NCBI RefSeq assembly: GCF_905475395.1
Contig: NC_058337.1
Coordinates: 65,926,368-65,990,367 of the forward strand
Length of the DNA stretch: 64,000 nt
Origin: Chrysoperla carnea
Lineage: Eukaryota; Arthropoda; Insecta; Neuroptera; Chrysopidae
Direction: 5' to 3'
The notes below the pieces were generated by a model. That model made no database searches. It was given only the letters and a program-made list of their open reading frames with translations, and was not told the DNA's origin. This document shows, one piece after another, positions 46,942 through 59,430 of this stretch; position 1 is the stretch's first letter; every line of letters begins with the position of its first letter. A program made the translations under genes and the position numbers.

Positions 46942-49900
46942 ATGAAATCAAACAACTCAAAAGAAATTCCTGGGCATATATACAAGGGACAGTTCTGTGA
47001 TAGATCACCGGATATTCGACCTGTAAATATAATTTAGTTATAGTAGTAGTATGGTCCAAAGTTATCGAGACATATTTAAAATTTTAGGCTGGTGTAATTT
47101 ATGCTAAACCTGATGATAGTGTTAAAAAGACATTAGAATGGTATACAATCGAAGAACACTTGGAAGCTTTGAAACATGATGCTGGAATTTATCATGAAAC
47201 CTCTGAATGCCCTCCAAAACCTTTAAAGAGAAATGTTCGCACGCGTGGATTATGTACTCAAGTATAAGAGTTAAGAATCTTATCTACAAATAATGATTGC
47301 TAAAAGTTATTTTTTGTTATTAGATAAGTGAGCTTCTTCAACCGGGTGATATAAATACTTTTGAACATTTAAAAACTGAATTAAAAGAAACTGCCTATGC
47401 ATCGTACTGGAATAAACCATTAGGGAGGGCACGAGATAAAGTTACGGATTTACCAATTGGAATTGATATTTTAAAAACTACTTTTGGTATTAAAGGCACC
47501 CGAGGTAGGCATAAATTCGAATAAGCTCTCTAATCTTATACTTAATTCACCGGTTCGGAGAAATACGTAAACGAAAAAAAATTATTTTACAGAAGACCCT
47601 AAATTATTTTCCATCTCTTGCGGTAAATATAATTTTACAATTGCAATTTATTGCCAAATTCAGTGCTATAATTATATCCTTGCTTCACACAAGCAAGTTT
47701 ATTTCTGTTCCTGTAGGGTTTTCTCCCTGTTTTAAAAAACCCAATTTTTACGACTTTGTAAATTATAAGAATTTTGGTATATTCATCAAATGTTATCAGA
47801 ATCTATAATTTCAGAAAATTTTACCGAATTCTATTTCCAATTAGAAAAAAAGCGTTCTTTATTTTAGGATAGTTTACAATGTTTTACTGTACTCTAGAAA
47901 TTTCTATTGAATATTCATTCAGGTTATTTATTTAGTTTACATTTACACACATTGTTCACATTTACAAAATTCTCATAAAGTATACCAAATTGGAGACTAA
48001 GTTTTTATTTCATTTCAGACAGTATTTATGATGCAATCCCACGTAAGACTAAAGAAGAAATTGAAGAAGATTCCAAAGTTGGTCATGAAAACTATATAAA
48101 ATCTCACAACGGGTATTGGGCGGAAGAACAAATAAATCGCAAGTAAAAAAAATATACATACACCTTTTCTCACCTTTGATATTGTAATTAAGCACTGTTT
48201 ATTGTAGTTACACTGGTGCTTTCAAAAAAAATAATGTGTTTGGAAAGGCCACACACTGTGATCCAAACGGAAAAGTTACGAAAAAATGTTTAAAATGGTT
48301 TAATAATCAAAATTTAACTGTTGCTAATATTAGACAGATTGAATGGGAACGTCGAAACAAACCTCGTATAGGAAAAGTTTTAGAACCGTAAATTCGTTAA
48401 CTTCTCTCATAGCTTTGAAGAAAGTTTATGCTAATTTAATACAATTTATAATTATAGAAATAACAATGCCAGTCGTGTTCCTCCTGATTACGTGTTTGGA
48501 GTAACTTCGGTAGCTGACGCATATGATGTTCGCAGTTCAATAAACGAATGTAGTAGTTTTTCATTAGAAAATGAATTTAAATTTTGCTTAAAGCATATTA
48601 ACAAAGTTCGAACACTTTTACAAAAAAGATTTCCAAAATTCAATTTCCGTGATTTATATGACTCAATGCGATATTACGATCAGAAGGTATATTTTAATTT
48701 AAATATAATTTATTAAGAGGTTAAGAGTTGGTGGTATCCAAAATTGTGTTTGGAATGCCTAAAACAATCACCAAATAGGTATTTTACTTTAGTTACCAAT
48801 ACTAAATTTGTGCTCTTCCCAAAAGCCAAGTATTCAAACTTGATTGTTGTTTTAACATCGAATTAATAAGCTAATGTTAGTAATCGCCGCAAACGGCTAA
48901 TAGAACAAAGTTATGCTTATCAAAACTGCTTTGAATCTCGAAGAATCTTGAAATCTCGAAGCTTAAAAGAAATTCGATTAAGATTGAATTTTTAAAACAG
49001 ATTAGGTAAATAAAAAAATGAATATAATTGTATTTCTGAACATCAAATATTTTAAAAATATTTCAGGACAAAACCGGATGGCTTCCTAAAGATATTGTTT
49101 ACCATGTATGTAATGAATATAATGTCTCATTTGATCGATGTAAAATTGAAAATTTACTTAAGTATTTCAAAATATTACAAGATGATAAATACAATATTGA
49201 AAAATTTGTAAATATTTTAAATAAATCTGTTGAATTCCCATACCTATCTGTAATGCCAGGTATCGAACTATTTTTATACATAATGTACATTTAATTTTTT
49301 TAAGCCTCCATACTAGATAATTCTAGAAAATGTTCTCATAAAGCTGCAATGGATTTTTTTTTATTCCTACTACGAAGTTTGACTGAATTGTTAAGCGTTG
49401 TATATAGCTTTTTAGAATAACTGTAAAGTGAAGTTTCATGAAAATATGCGCTACTTTTTCGAATACTACATTGATTTCTAATTATTTAAGTTATGTACAC
49501 GTAGCATTACTATAAAATATGAATTTGTTTTTTAGCAATACCACCAGAACAACAACATTATCAAACAACAACTCAAGCATCGTACAGAATCGATAACACT
49601 TGTGATGAATTAAGTAAGCTTTGTCAATGATTTACAATTATAAAAATTTTTCACTAATTGAATCAAATTTTTCAGACTTACCAGCAGCTGGGATACGAAC
49701 AATTCGACATGAACATGTTACCCCCACTATTATTGAAGGTGGTTGTAAGGCTTATTTTGAACATTTAGGTGCAGAATCGACAACAAGATCTGCCATTAAT
49801 CCGTCAATACAGACTATTTACGATGTAACACATAGAGATTATCTCAAGGTGATCGAGTCAACTTTTTCTTTTTTATACATTTCAATAATAAATTTTTATT

Positions 49901-50066
49901 TTTCTAGTATCGACCTAAAGAACAGATAAAAAATATTTTTAAAAGTTTTCTTGAAATGTCTGATGCACATTTTGATTTTTTATGGGCCGAAGCAGAAAAA
50001 TTGGATAATGGTCAAGTCAATGTTCAAATGATACGCGATTTACTGAAAAAATATGCTAAAATATAA
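46942..50066 (+). CDS. EFHB: EF-hand domain family member B (CFAP21)-like ciliary protein
   Basis: Axonemal protein that lines ciliary doublet microtubules; in insects expected in sperm and sensory cilia. Ten exons: 46942-47022, 47088-47261, 47324-47504, 48019-48142, 48208-48387, 48458-48686, 49067-49259, 49536-49613, 49676-49848, 49908-50066; all junctions keep frame, 523 aa. The start is the ATG at 46942: MKSNNSKEIPGHIYKGQFCD then RSPDIRP, matching the conserved family motif before AGVIYA. The family block TELKETAYASYWNKPLGR and the FGIKGTRDSIYDAIP segment identify it. The EF-hand-like region (RYYDQKDKTGWLPKDI) lacks Asp at loop position 1, and the second loop is shortened, so calcium binding is doubtful. 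It is shorter than vertebrate EFHB (over 800 aa) because the long N-terminal part is missing. Confidence 0.88.
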
Positions 50067-50124
50067 AACATAAAAATTGTGTTTTCTGTATTCTTAAAGA
50101 ATTTAAATATACATCATTATTGAT

Positions 50125-53100
50125 TTATTTTCTTTTTTTAGAACTTTGATGTTTGTGATTTTTCTCCTTCTCTCTAACTCGTTCCCTTTCTCGTTCCTTA
50201 TCGTTTTTTTTATTTTTTGATTCTATTACTTTTTTTTTATTTGAGTGTTTTTTACGCTTTGATTTCTCATCACTTGATGAACTCGATTCTGAAACAAATA
50301 TGTTAAGAATAAATATTTCTATCTACCCATGAAAAAAAACAATATTGGACGCATTCAACGTAACTACTCATCGCAATGTAAAAGCTTTTTCTGATTATCA
50401 AAAAAAGTAATTTAATAATATATTGGGATTCCAATAATAAAATTAAGTCAGGGATTTTATAAAGAGCTCTGAGTAAGCGATGAGTTTAGCTGAATGGACC
50501 TATTTCAAGGCATCTTTTTTATTGTTATACCATGTATATATGAAATACACATAGTATATTAAGTTTAGTCCAAAGTTTGTAACGCCTAAAAATATTCATG
50601 CTACGAAAAAAATTTTGGTATAGGTGTTCATAGAATCACCTAATTAGTCCATTTCCGGTTGTCCGTCCGTCCGTCCGTCCGTCTGTGGACACGATAACTC
50701 AAAAACGAAAAGAGATATCAAGATGAAATTTTTATAGCGTACTCAGGACCTAAAAACTGAGGTCAAGTTCGTAAATGAGCAATATGGGTCAATTGGGTCT
50801 TGGGTCCGTAGGACCCATCTTGTAAACCGTTAGAGATAGAGAAAAAGTTTAAATGTAAAAAATGTTCTTTATAAAAAAATAAACAACTTTTGTTTGAAAA
50901 ATTTTTTTGTAAACATCACTGTTTACCCACGAGGGCGCTTATTAGGTGCAAATTTTATAGTATGCATTAATATGGGAATATCAGTGTGTGTAGCTATTTA
51001 AAATGTGGATATCTTTTTTTATTAACGTGCCGTCAAAAAACAAACGATTGCGTCATCAACACTGTCTATACATGGTATTTCAACAATTAACTCAGTCAAT
51101 TGTTTGTTTTCACTTGTTTATTTTATAGGTTAAAAAATAAATAATAATGTTTTGATTTAATAATAATGATGACAGGCTGTAAGGTATGATCAATTGCAAT
51201 TTGAAAAACGCAAATTTTGAGGTATTTACGATTAACGTTTGAGAACTTTCACGACTCTGATCTCGAAAAAATTAAACTCGAAACTTTTTCATTTAAAATT
51301 TGTAAAAACTCACATTGATCCGGTCAAATTAAATAAAAAAATGATTTAGGTTACAATAATTCGCTTAGGTATGAATAATTAAAATTACATAATTCCTAAA
51401 TTGAAATTATTAACGTGTGTATCAAAAATTTTTTTTATTATTATTATTACAAAAATATAAACAAAACATAAAATTAATCATATTTTTCAAATTTTATATC
51501 AAACGGCATATATGAACCGTAATCAGAAGATATCAAAGATCAGAATCAATTGGAGCGTTTTGTTTAGAGCACCTTGTAACGTATCATATACCTAGTTACG
51601 TTTTAATTTAAATTATATCACGGTTATTATATTCTAATTATAATATTCCTACTCAATATGAAATAATAATACTTTCACTTTTTAGTAGAAGGATAACTAC
51701 ATACCGGATGAGCTGTCGTCTGACGAACTTGAACTCGAACTACTATCAGAACTACTGTCGGAAGATGACGATGACGAAGAGGATGAAGATGAAGATTTTT
51801 CATTATTTTTTTGCTTTTCTTCGGATGGGATTATTGCTATATCAGGTGATTCTTTTGCACGAACATTTTTAATATGTTCACGAAGTTCATCTGTGAGTCC
51901 ACCCAGTCCAATAGATGTGAAAAAATTGATTGCAAAACGTGTACTCTTTGGATTATCACGTGGGAAAAGGCCAGAAAATGATTCTTGTAATGTTCTGAAA
52001 ATAATAAAAATTAGTAATTAAAAATTGGTAGCTAAAAATTTTTTTTAATATCAGATTTTGTGTCTAGCTTTACTAAAAGTAAATTGTCCTATGTTATATA
52101 GCTTTCCCAATATTATAAAAATCAGAGTTTTATCAAACAACTTTTTAAATTGAAACTCAGTAATAGTAAACGCTTTTGGATAATTTTTTACATTATTAAA
52201 ATCAGGTGCAAAATACAAAAGCCCCTAGATTTTCGAAAAAAATTTACTAACAAATCTAGGCTAGTAGCTTAGAATTTTAAGCTTGTGGATCGATCGATTT
52301 TAACAGAAACAACATTACTGGTAGAATTTATTTTGCCCTCTTGAATACTCAAAATAGAGATAGTTCATGCATGCGCAACTCAAAAGAAGTTTCAAATATT
52401 GAATCACGTATTTATTTGTTTTTCAAAAATATTTAATTTTGGAAATTTTACTATTATGGGGTCATCCATTAACCACGTAACGCTTTTTATATTAAAGAAA
52501 TATATCAAGATATACTAAGTTTAGCCCCAAGTTTGTAACACTCGAAAATATTGATGCTACGAACAAAATTTTTGTTATAGATGTTCATAAAATCACTTCC
52601 ACAGTCCATTCTGTCTGTGAACACGATATCTCAAAAACGAAAAAAGATACCAAGCTGAAATTTTTATATCGTGCTCAGGACTTAAAAAGTGAGGCTAAGT
52701 TCGTAAATGAGCAACAAAGGGCATGATCTTGAGTCCGTAGGACCCATCTCGTATAGCGTTAAAGATAGAACAAAAGTTTAATTCTTAAAAATATTCCTTA
52801 AAAATAAACAACTTTTGTTTGAAATATTTTTTCGTAAACTTCACTATTTACCCGTGAGGGCTCAAATTAGCTTAGAAACATTATGTATATACAGCTACCT
52901 GTTGTTTACACTTTAAATTTATACGTTACATACATTATGTATGTGTTTTTTTGTTTATCTTTCTTTACTTACATAACGTAAAAAAACAAACGAATAGCTG
53001 TAACTAATCATTTTCGAATAACAATTTATTATTCTGAAAATGAGACAGAATCTTATGTAAGAGGGAGGAAGATTCGAGAAATCTTATGTACCCTTACATG

Positions 53101-55990
53101 GAAATGTGTCGCCCTATTAGCTAAGTTGGTTAAGGTCTTAGATCATATATTTTAAATAGATGAGCCCAGCGTATACCAAGTATGTATATTTTGGCTTCAC
53201 AGAGTAGATTAACAAAGACAAAAATACAATATTCAAACAGCTGACGGAGAAACACGTAATACCGAGGCATGGTATTCAATGCGCATGATCGTATGGCCGA
53301 AATCAGCTGCATCAATGAACTGTTTATATTTTACATTCACAACTGCATCATAAAAATTTATTTTGTTTTAACGTCCAAACGAGTAATATTATTAGATAAT
53401 TTTGTGTTAATTCTATGAAAAAAAATTTTTAATGGTAAAATGGTAATTTTTTGCAAAATATACTGTTTTAACTTTATTTAAAAGTGGTATAATCTTATTT
53501 TAAATACGCGCCAGGATATTATGTTGTATATTAAGACATGCGTATTATGACCATGCTTCGGCATTTATTATCCTTGTCAATCTACTTTGAGACGTGGTTC
53601 TCACTCTGTTAACAATTCCAGTAGCGTATTTTCAAAGGTTAAGGCGTAACCAATTCCGTCCGCGGTATGCTTAGAGTAGTGCATGGTATATGCAAAAGGA
53701 GGTGTACTCAGCCTCTGAAATTGAGGAGCTGATAAATTCAATTATCAGCGAAAAGGTGGTAAAACACATATATCAAAAATGACCAAAATCATCTTTAAAT
53801 ACGTAATTAATGAATCCTTAACTGCATTAATGGTCCTTAACTGCATTTATAACGTCATCTTTCACTACCTCAAATTTTTTTTCTCAAAGAGGATACAGAA
53901 GTACTATTAAACGTTAGGTATTCAATTGCGGTACTTTTTTTATTGTTTAAATAATATTCTTATTTTTATTATTATTATAGCTCAGTATTGAATACCATAG
54001 ATCTAGAATTACAATCAAAAATTTGAATAACCCAATTTCATACTTACGGATCTTTAAGCCGATCATTTAGTTTTGTTAAACCCATAAATTCTGCTAATTC
54101 TTGGAATAAAATCTTGATAAATATTCGACTTGAACTAGTTGTATCGTCTTTATTCAGTTTCATAACATCCAAACACTCCCATCCAATTGCGTCCGTAAAC
54201 AATAAATGTGCAAAGAATTTACTCACATTACGAAGTTTGTTCGTAGGTAACCTATGTGCTGTCGCATATGAATCTTTAAAAATTTGCTCAAACGGTCCAA
54301 CATAAATCCGATTTATTTGACAAAATCGCTGTGCAAGTAACCCATAAAATTTCTCGTATGTCCTTTGTTCCGCACAACAATCCAAAAACATATGACACAA
54401 TTCCATTTCTTGGCCAGGTTTCAATTGCATTTTCATTAACTTATGGGCACATTCCTCAAAATCTAAACTAGATTGAATCGTTAAATAAATTGTTCGCCGA
54501 AGTACAATTAGATTTGTTTCCGTATTGTCGATTATTACGTTGTTATCAGTTTTATTTTCAGCGTCCTCATCAGAATCTTCATCGGATTCATCTTCTTCCT
54601 CCGAACCAGATCCCGATTCTGAATCAGTTTGTAAAATTTCTTTACTCAAAGCCTTATATTTGCCTTCATTTGTCTCAAAATCTCCATCGAATTTGAAAAC
54701 ATTTAAAATATCTTCACCAGCTTTTACATCGTCAAGAGTGATTAAGTGGGTAAATTGATCCTCTTCCCCAACTAAATCTAGTTCTTCGATAACAGCAGCA
54801 TGATCTTTGAACCCATCTTTTCGAATTTGGAACATCACTTCAATCATATATTGCACTCGTTTATCTAAATGCCCTTCGTGTAAAATATTTCGTAACATCT
54901 CAAAAATTGCATTGATACCTTTCGAGGAAACCTCTGTTAGTTTTTGTCCGCATTCCTTTAAAAATGCTATCGAAACTTCAACAGAATCATCTGTGGGGGT
55001 TTCGACTAACAATGTTAAAATTTCTAAGGCTAATATTTCATGAGAAACTCTTTGATTTACTAAATGTGCAATAAATGTTGAGGATGATATACAAATTGTT
55101 TTATCATTTCGCTTAAAACCGCGTTTAAATTGTAAAACTAATCGTTTCAGTAGTAATTCTCCAATGTTAGGAAATTTAGAGTTGATCACAGCAACTAAAG
55201 CGGCATACACATGTGTAAAAGTAGGTGAGGCTGCTTGAGCTTGAATTAACGACTTACAAAGTAAACCTCGACCACGTACTATATTCTCTTTTAATAATCC
55301 TTTAATAATTAAAGCTATGTTACCAGTATTAACTTTATTAATAAAACCGTGTATAGATTTTTTTAATGCTTCCCAAGAAATACGTTGATAAGCTGCTGAG
55401 CTTTTATCGGTAATTTCAGCTTGCATCATACGCAACTTAGCTGGTGGTATATACGCTCCACCAGTTTTCGATGTAAGTAAATCTACTGTTTTCTTTTGTC
55501 TTGGTGTGATAACTTCTGGATCTGCTGGTTTTTCCGATTCTTTCTTCTCGTCATTCTTCCTTTCAGTATCATAATAACGACTTCCAACAGTTTTATCTTC
55601 GTCGTCGGATTCATACTTGGCTTTTTTGTCGTCATCCCAATATCGTTTATAATTATTATCGGGATTATCTAAATCTCTGTAATTACTTATCCTTTGAAAC
55701 ATCCGTTCTCTGCTGTCGGGTCTACGTCGAATTCGATGGTAATGATCTCGTCTGCTCCGATCGTATCTACTTCTACGATCTCTATCATCTGATCTAGTAT
55801 CTCGACTTAAGCTTGGTGATCTTCTGCGTGTCTTTTCATGCTTATCATAATCATCTCGCCTAGATTTTTTCGAATATTTATCTTCATCGCTTGAATGCTT
55901 TCGTTTAGGTGATCGTCTACGATCATCATCGTTAGCTGATTTACTTATTTCCCTACTTTTCACGTTTGTTTCACTATCACTAGACCCCAT
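50125..55990 (-). CDS. CWC22: CWC22 pre-mRNA-splicing factor (nucampholin)
   Basis: Spliceosome protein that escorts eIF4A3 and starts exon-junction-complex assembly. Three exons: 54048-55990 (ATG at 55990), 51705-51994, 50125-50288 (TAA); phases 2 and 1, 798 aa. I start at MGSSDSE rather than an in-frame ATG 14 codons upstream because MGSS begins the charged RS/RD-rich head; the upstream one is not excluded. Residues 1-150 are basic/acidic low complexity; MIF4G domain about 205-390 ([38 protein letters not shown]); acidic linker about 455-490; MA3 domain about 493-605 ([20 protein letters not shown]). Exon 2 holds the [20 protein letters not shown] motif and a polyserine tract; exon 3 is a lysine/arginine-rich tail. 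No breaks seen. Confidence 0.95.
50505..51122 (+). repeat. repeat family R, longest copy (CWC22 intron 2)
   Basis: Contains a tandem GTCC microsatellite (about 50660-50682), a tcaaaaacgaaaagagatat block, the gggtccgtaggacccat semi-palindrome, aacaacttttgtttg, and the acatggtatttcaacaatt end. It is antisense to CWC22. Copies also at about 1 kb (reverse), 24.5, 42.3 (reverse) and 52.5 kb. No protein frame. Confidence 0.8.
52488..52880 (+). repeat. repeat family R, copy in CWC22 intron 1
   Basis: Shares actaagtttag, aatattgatgctac, tcaaaaacgaaaa, gtccgtaggacccatct and acttttgtttgaaa in order with the 50.5-kb copy; the microsatellite is lost and the end is truncated. Confidence 0.8.
53108..53970 (+). 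mobile_element. possible tRNA-derived SINE or composite repeat
   Basis: tagctaagttggttaaggt at 53118 resembles a tRNA A-box/D-arm. Downstream at about 53705 is actcagcctctgaaattgag, which looks like a diverged interspersed repeat body. The segment ends near an ATT-rich stretch (about 53958-53980). A B-box is not clear, so the SINE assignment is tentative. Confidence 0.3.
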
Positions 55991-56151
55991 ATTTTTGTAA
56001 TTGTATCCAGATAAGCAAAAATAAAAATTCACTCAAATCAAAATTATTTTGATATTATATTATAACGACCATAACCTTAACTATCTTGACATTTTTTAGT
56101 GTTAATTCTACTTTTGACCATAGAACATGTATAATATTCTATGCTTTTGAC
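55991..56151 (-). promoter_or_regulatory. presumed CWC22 5' UTR/promoter, cut short by a MITE
   Basis: Only 161 bp separate the CWC22 start codon from the hAT-type MITE at 56152. No core promoter motif is clear. If transcription starts further upstream, the MITE is within the 5' leader or is spliced out. Confidence 0.3.
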
Positions 56152-56605
56152 CATGGAGGTTATAAAGAAGGAGAACGATCGCTACAGAAAATATTGTCCC
56201 CAAAATATGGACAAAATAAGTGAGGCGCTGGGATCGCTAAGTTGTCTCATTAAAAGCGGGCTGTTGTGCGCTAATTTCAAATGATCTATCAACGTTTAAT
56301 ATACGTGTTAATATAATATCATTCAAAGGAAAAAAAAGCAAATAATGAAATTATTATTATTTACTTATGAATAAATTATAAATTATCTTTTCTACTTTAT
56401 AAATTTATCTATACTACTTTATAAATTTGAATGGTACTAACTTCATCTACTTGTACTCATAAACAGCTAACTTCGCAGATACTACTTACCGACGACAGCG
56501 CGGCTGGTGGCTGAAAAATGAACTATAAATTCTACAAATTTTCAGGGACAGGCGCGCTAATGCTTTAGCACGTAGCGATCGTTCTCCTTCTTTATAACCT
56601 CCATG
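56152..56605. mobile_element. 454-bp hAT-type MITE, perfect TIRs and 8-bp TSD
   Basis: Left TIR 56152-56185 (starts CATGGAGGTTATAAAGAAGG) and right TIR 56572-56605 are exact 34-bp inverted copies. CTTTTGAC flanks both sides (56144-56151 and 56606-56613), an 8-bp target-site duplication, the length used by hAT elements. The interior has no open frame for a transposase, so it is non-autonomous. Intact ends imply recent insertion. Confidence 0.9.
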
Positions 56606-56613
56606 CTTTTGAC

Positions 56614-58176
56614 AGACACAAACTTAAGCGCCACCAATCAATGTATTCATACGCCAAATGAATTAAATTTTTTAAAAGCCCGGGGATTATAAAAAAAAAT
56701 TGTTTTGAGACCTTGAACCAATCAAAAATGGTATAAATTCTAGAAAATAAAGATTTAGTAAAAAGAACTTTTTTATAATAATTAAATATCTGGGATACGT
56801 TTGTTATTGCACAAATTACAAATGAGTACTAGATTTCATGAGCTTGACTACGTAAAAGAAATATTATTATGCATAAAACCACGATAAAAAAGTTACAAAT
56901 ATGGATATATTTTATTATTATTATTATAACTAGTATAATGTTTATGTTTGTAAATTTTTGTCCACAATCTGTTATGTATATACTTTTAAACAGTGTGGAG
57001 CTTCATGAGGTAAATCATTTTGGTATTGATAAATTTTCTTAAAGAAAATATCGATAAGTTTCTGGTGTTCGGAAAAAGTCAAATGTAAAGTCTAGTTAAA
57101 AAATCAAACGAAAAAAAATCAAATAAAAAATGAAAATAGATTATTTAATAGTTGCACCTTTGAAATGATAAAAAATTGAAATAAGTTTAATTTTTTAATG
57201 AAAAGTACCTACATCCCTACATATACATATTTATGATGGACTGGGCGGTGTATTTCATATGACCTGTCCTGAGTGTTCATCAAAAAACGCGCGTTGAATA
57301 TAAAAATTCAACGTTTGAATTAGAAGTGCTGTATTGCTGAAAGCAGTTAAAACTATAGTTTTCACAATACAGCATTAGTTGGAAGACAACTGATAATTTC
57401 CACAACTTTGATACCTACTTCATATCAAAAATTCAATTTTACTAATATTAATCCAGAAATTTTTAAAATCACAAACAACGTTTAACGAAATCTTATCTCG
57501 CAAATGCTGCATCGAATGCAAAATTGCAAAGAAACTTTCTTCATAGAATTTTACATCATTCTGCTCTTCTTACGCGATAGTTTTACCACTCTGTATGTAT
57601 TTCTTTTAAGGTAGTTGGGTCACCCAAACAAAATCTTAAGAAATCTTCAAAATTTTAAATGTAAGTAATTAAAAGCATGCACATGCTGTTAGAATTTGAA
57701 GACAACTTACTACGCCTAGCATGAAATATTTGCAATTAAAAAATGACATTTTTAAAACACGTAGCATAGGAGAAGCGTGGGAACATTACAATTTTTCAAT
57801 GACTTATCATTTTGACAAAAAACTTATATTTGGAAGAATGTTAAATTTCGAATCATTATACAAAAAATGAAAATTATTCACCATAACATTATTATTCACT
57901 AGTTTCCATAAAATATTTCATTTAGACGATTATTTTTAATGGAGGAGAGTATATTCATGCTAGTAAATGTGTATTCATTCCTAGTATGTGTGAGACAGTA
58001 TGCGTAAAAGTGCAGTAAAATATTGGTGTAAAACCTTAGTTATGTTCATACGTATAGCATGGGTAATAAGCAAATAATTTTTGACTGGACTGCTGGGGTA
58101 GAACTGCCTTCATAGTGTATATTTTTTGCTGTTTACACTATACAGTTCACGCAGTCTACATCAAAGCCACGCTTGT
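56614..58176. other. AT-rich gap without a recognised gene
   Basis: No exon seen on either strand. A small hairpin occurs at about 57326-57377 (tgctgtattg with caatacagca). Confidence 0.4.
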
Positions 58177-58426
58177 TTGGTGTTTGAACTGAACGTTTCT
58201 GTTTCAAGTGCATTCAAGTATCATACAGCAAGTAAAAAATTACCATTGCGTAAAATTTGGAGTTCAAATTTGTCAGAAACACCAAACGAACTCTATGGTA
58301 TTTGAACTGAACATTTCGGCTCAATGTGAACCAAAGCACCATACAGCAAGTAAGATAAAAACTTCCCATTGCTCATGACTTATAATTCAGTTTGAGCAGA
58401 ACTATTCACATCCACCAAACGAATGA
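58177..58426. repeat. two-copy tandem repeat, unit about 118-131 bp
   Basis: Copy 1 starts ttggtgtttgaactgaacgt (58177), copy 2 tatggtatttgaactgaaca (58295). Both contain catacagcaagtaa and end with accaaacgaa. Divergence is moderate, so the duplication is old. Confidence 0.75.
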
Positions 58427-59099
58427 GAATCGGGACAAAATTAATATAAATATTGACTTGTGTTAGCAAAAATAGATTCAAATTTTACTAACCAAATACA
58501 AAGTGGACCATTTTGATTTATTATGGCTAATAGCTTGTTTTGTACTTAACCAATAAAAAAAAAAAAACAAAGTTGCAGAATTTGATAGGGGCATTATGTT
58601 TCTGGTGAAATCAGATTGGACCTAGTACTCCTGGCTGCTTAAATAGTAAATTTAGATCCTAAAAGGTAAGAGATAGAATAATACTTTAAATTAGAAAGTT
58701 GAACCTCATAAAAAAACTAATATTTTTTATTTAAAACTTTTTTTCGAAAATCGTTAGCTTTCGGAGTAAAAGCGAAAAATATGTCGTTATTGCATTTAAT
58801 CGAAAGAAAACACGTTTCTTTGTTACCCTGTTTTTGCTGCATGTATAATTATATACTTTATGCCTAATTCAATATTTAAACATTAATGATTTAAATTAGT
58901 TATTATTTAGTATTATCTTTACTAATATTGCGAAAGTAACTCTCTCTTTTACGAACACGCCTAAACTAGTAAACCAATTTAAATGGAATTTGGTACAAAA
59001 ATAGTCCAGAGCCTGAGAAGACATAGGTTACTTTTTATTGCGAAAAAAGCGCTGTGCTTTAAAAACTTAAGTTTTGCATAGATTATCTATTTTTAACCT

Positions 59100-59330
59100 T
59101 CGGTGGGGGGAGGGGCGGAAAGGTGGGATGAGGAATAATTGAATATTTTCAAATATACCCAAGTATGGTATCAAATAAAAGAACAAGACGTTTACATTAC
59201 AAAATTGTAGCCTCGACGCAAGGGGATATGAAAGGAGGGGGTGGAAGTGGGGATGAACGACCGAATATTTTCAAATATACCCAAGTCCGATACCAGATAA
59301 AAGAGCATGATGTGTAAATTATAAAACTGT
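59100..59330. repeat. two-copy tandem repeat, period about 121 bp, G-rich
   Basis: The words aatattttcaaatataccc at about 59141 and 59262 and ataaaagaacaaga/ataaaagagcatga mark the two units; each begins with a G-rich run. A weaker third unit may follow to about 59430. The open frame at 59197-59415 is repeat sequence. Confidence 0.7.
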
Positions 59331-59430
59331 AAATGTTGTCGTCAAAGTTTGCGCAATGGGAATTTTCAATATGAAACGCAAACTCCAGAAACATTTCAAT
59401 AGTCTGACGCCACACAAAAGAACATTGCTT

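Noticed and set aside
50655-50685. Tandem GTCC units considered as a CRISPR-like or regulatory array
   Set aside because: A four-base microsatellite within a transposable repeat, without spacers.
53110-53180. A functional tRNA gene
   Set aside because: Only an A-box-like segment is present; no anticodon stem or T-arm could be folded.
53130-53315. 61-codon minus-strand frame in CWC22 intron 1
   Set aside because: Overlaps a repeat-like segment and would break the CWC22 frame; no splice sites in phase.
54114-55043. Several plus-strand frames opposite CWC22
   Set aside because: They are antisense shadows of the well-supported CWC22 coding exon.
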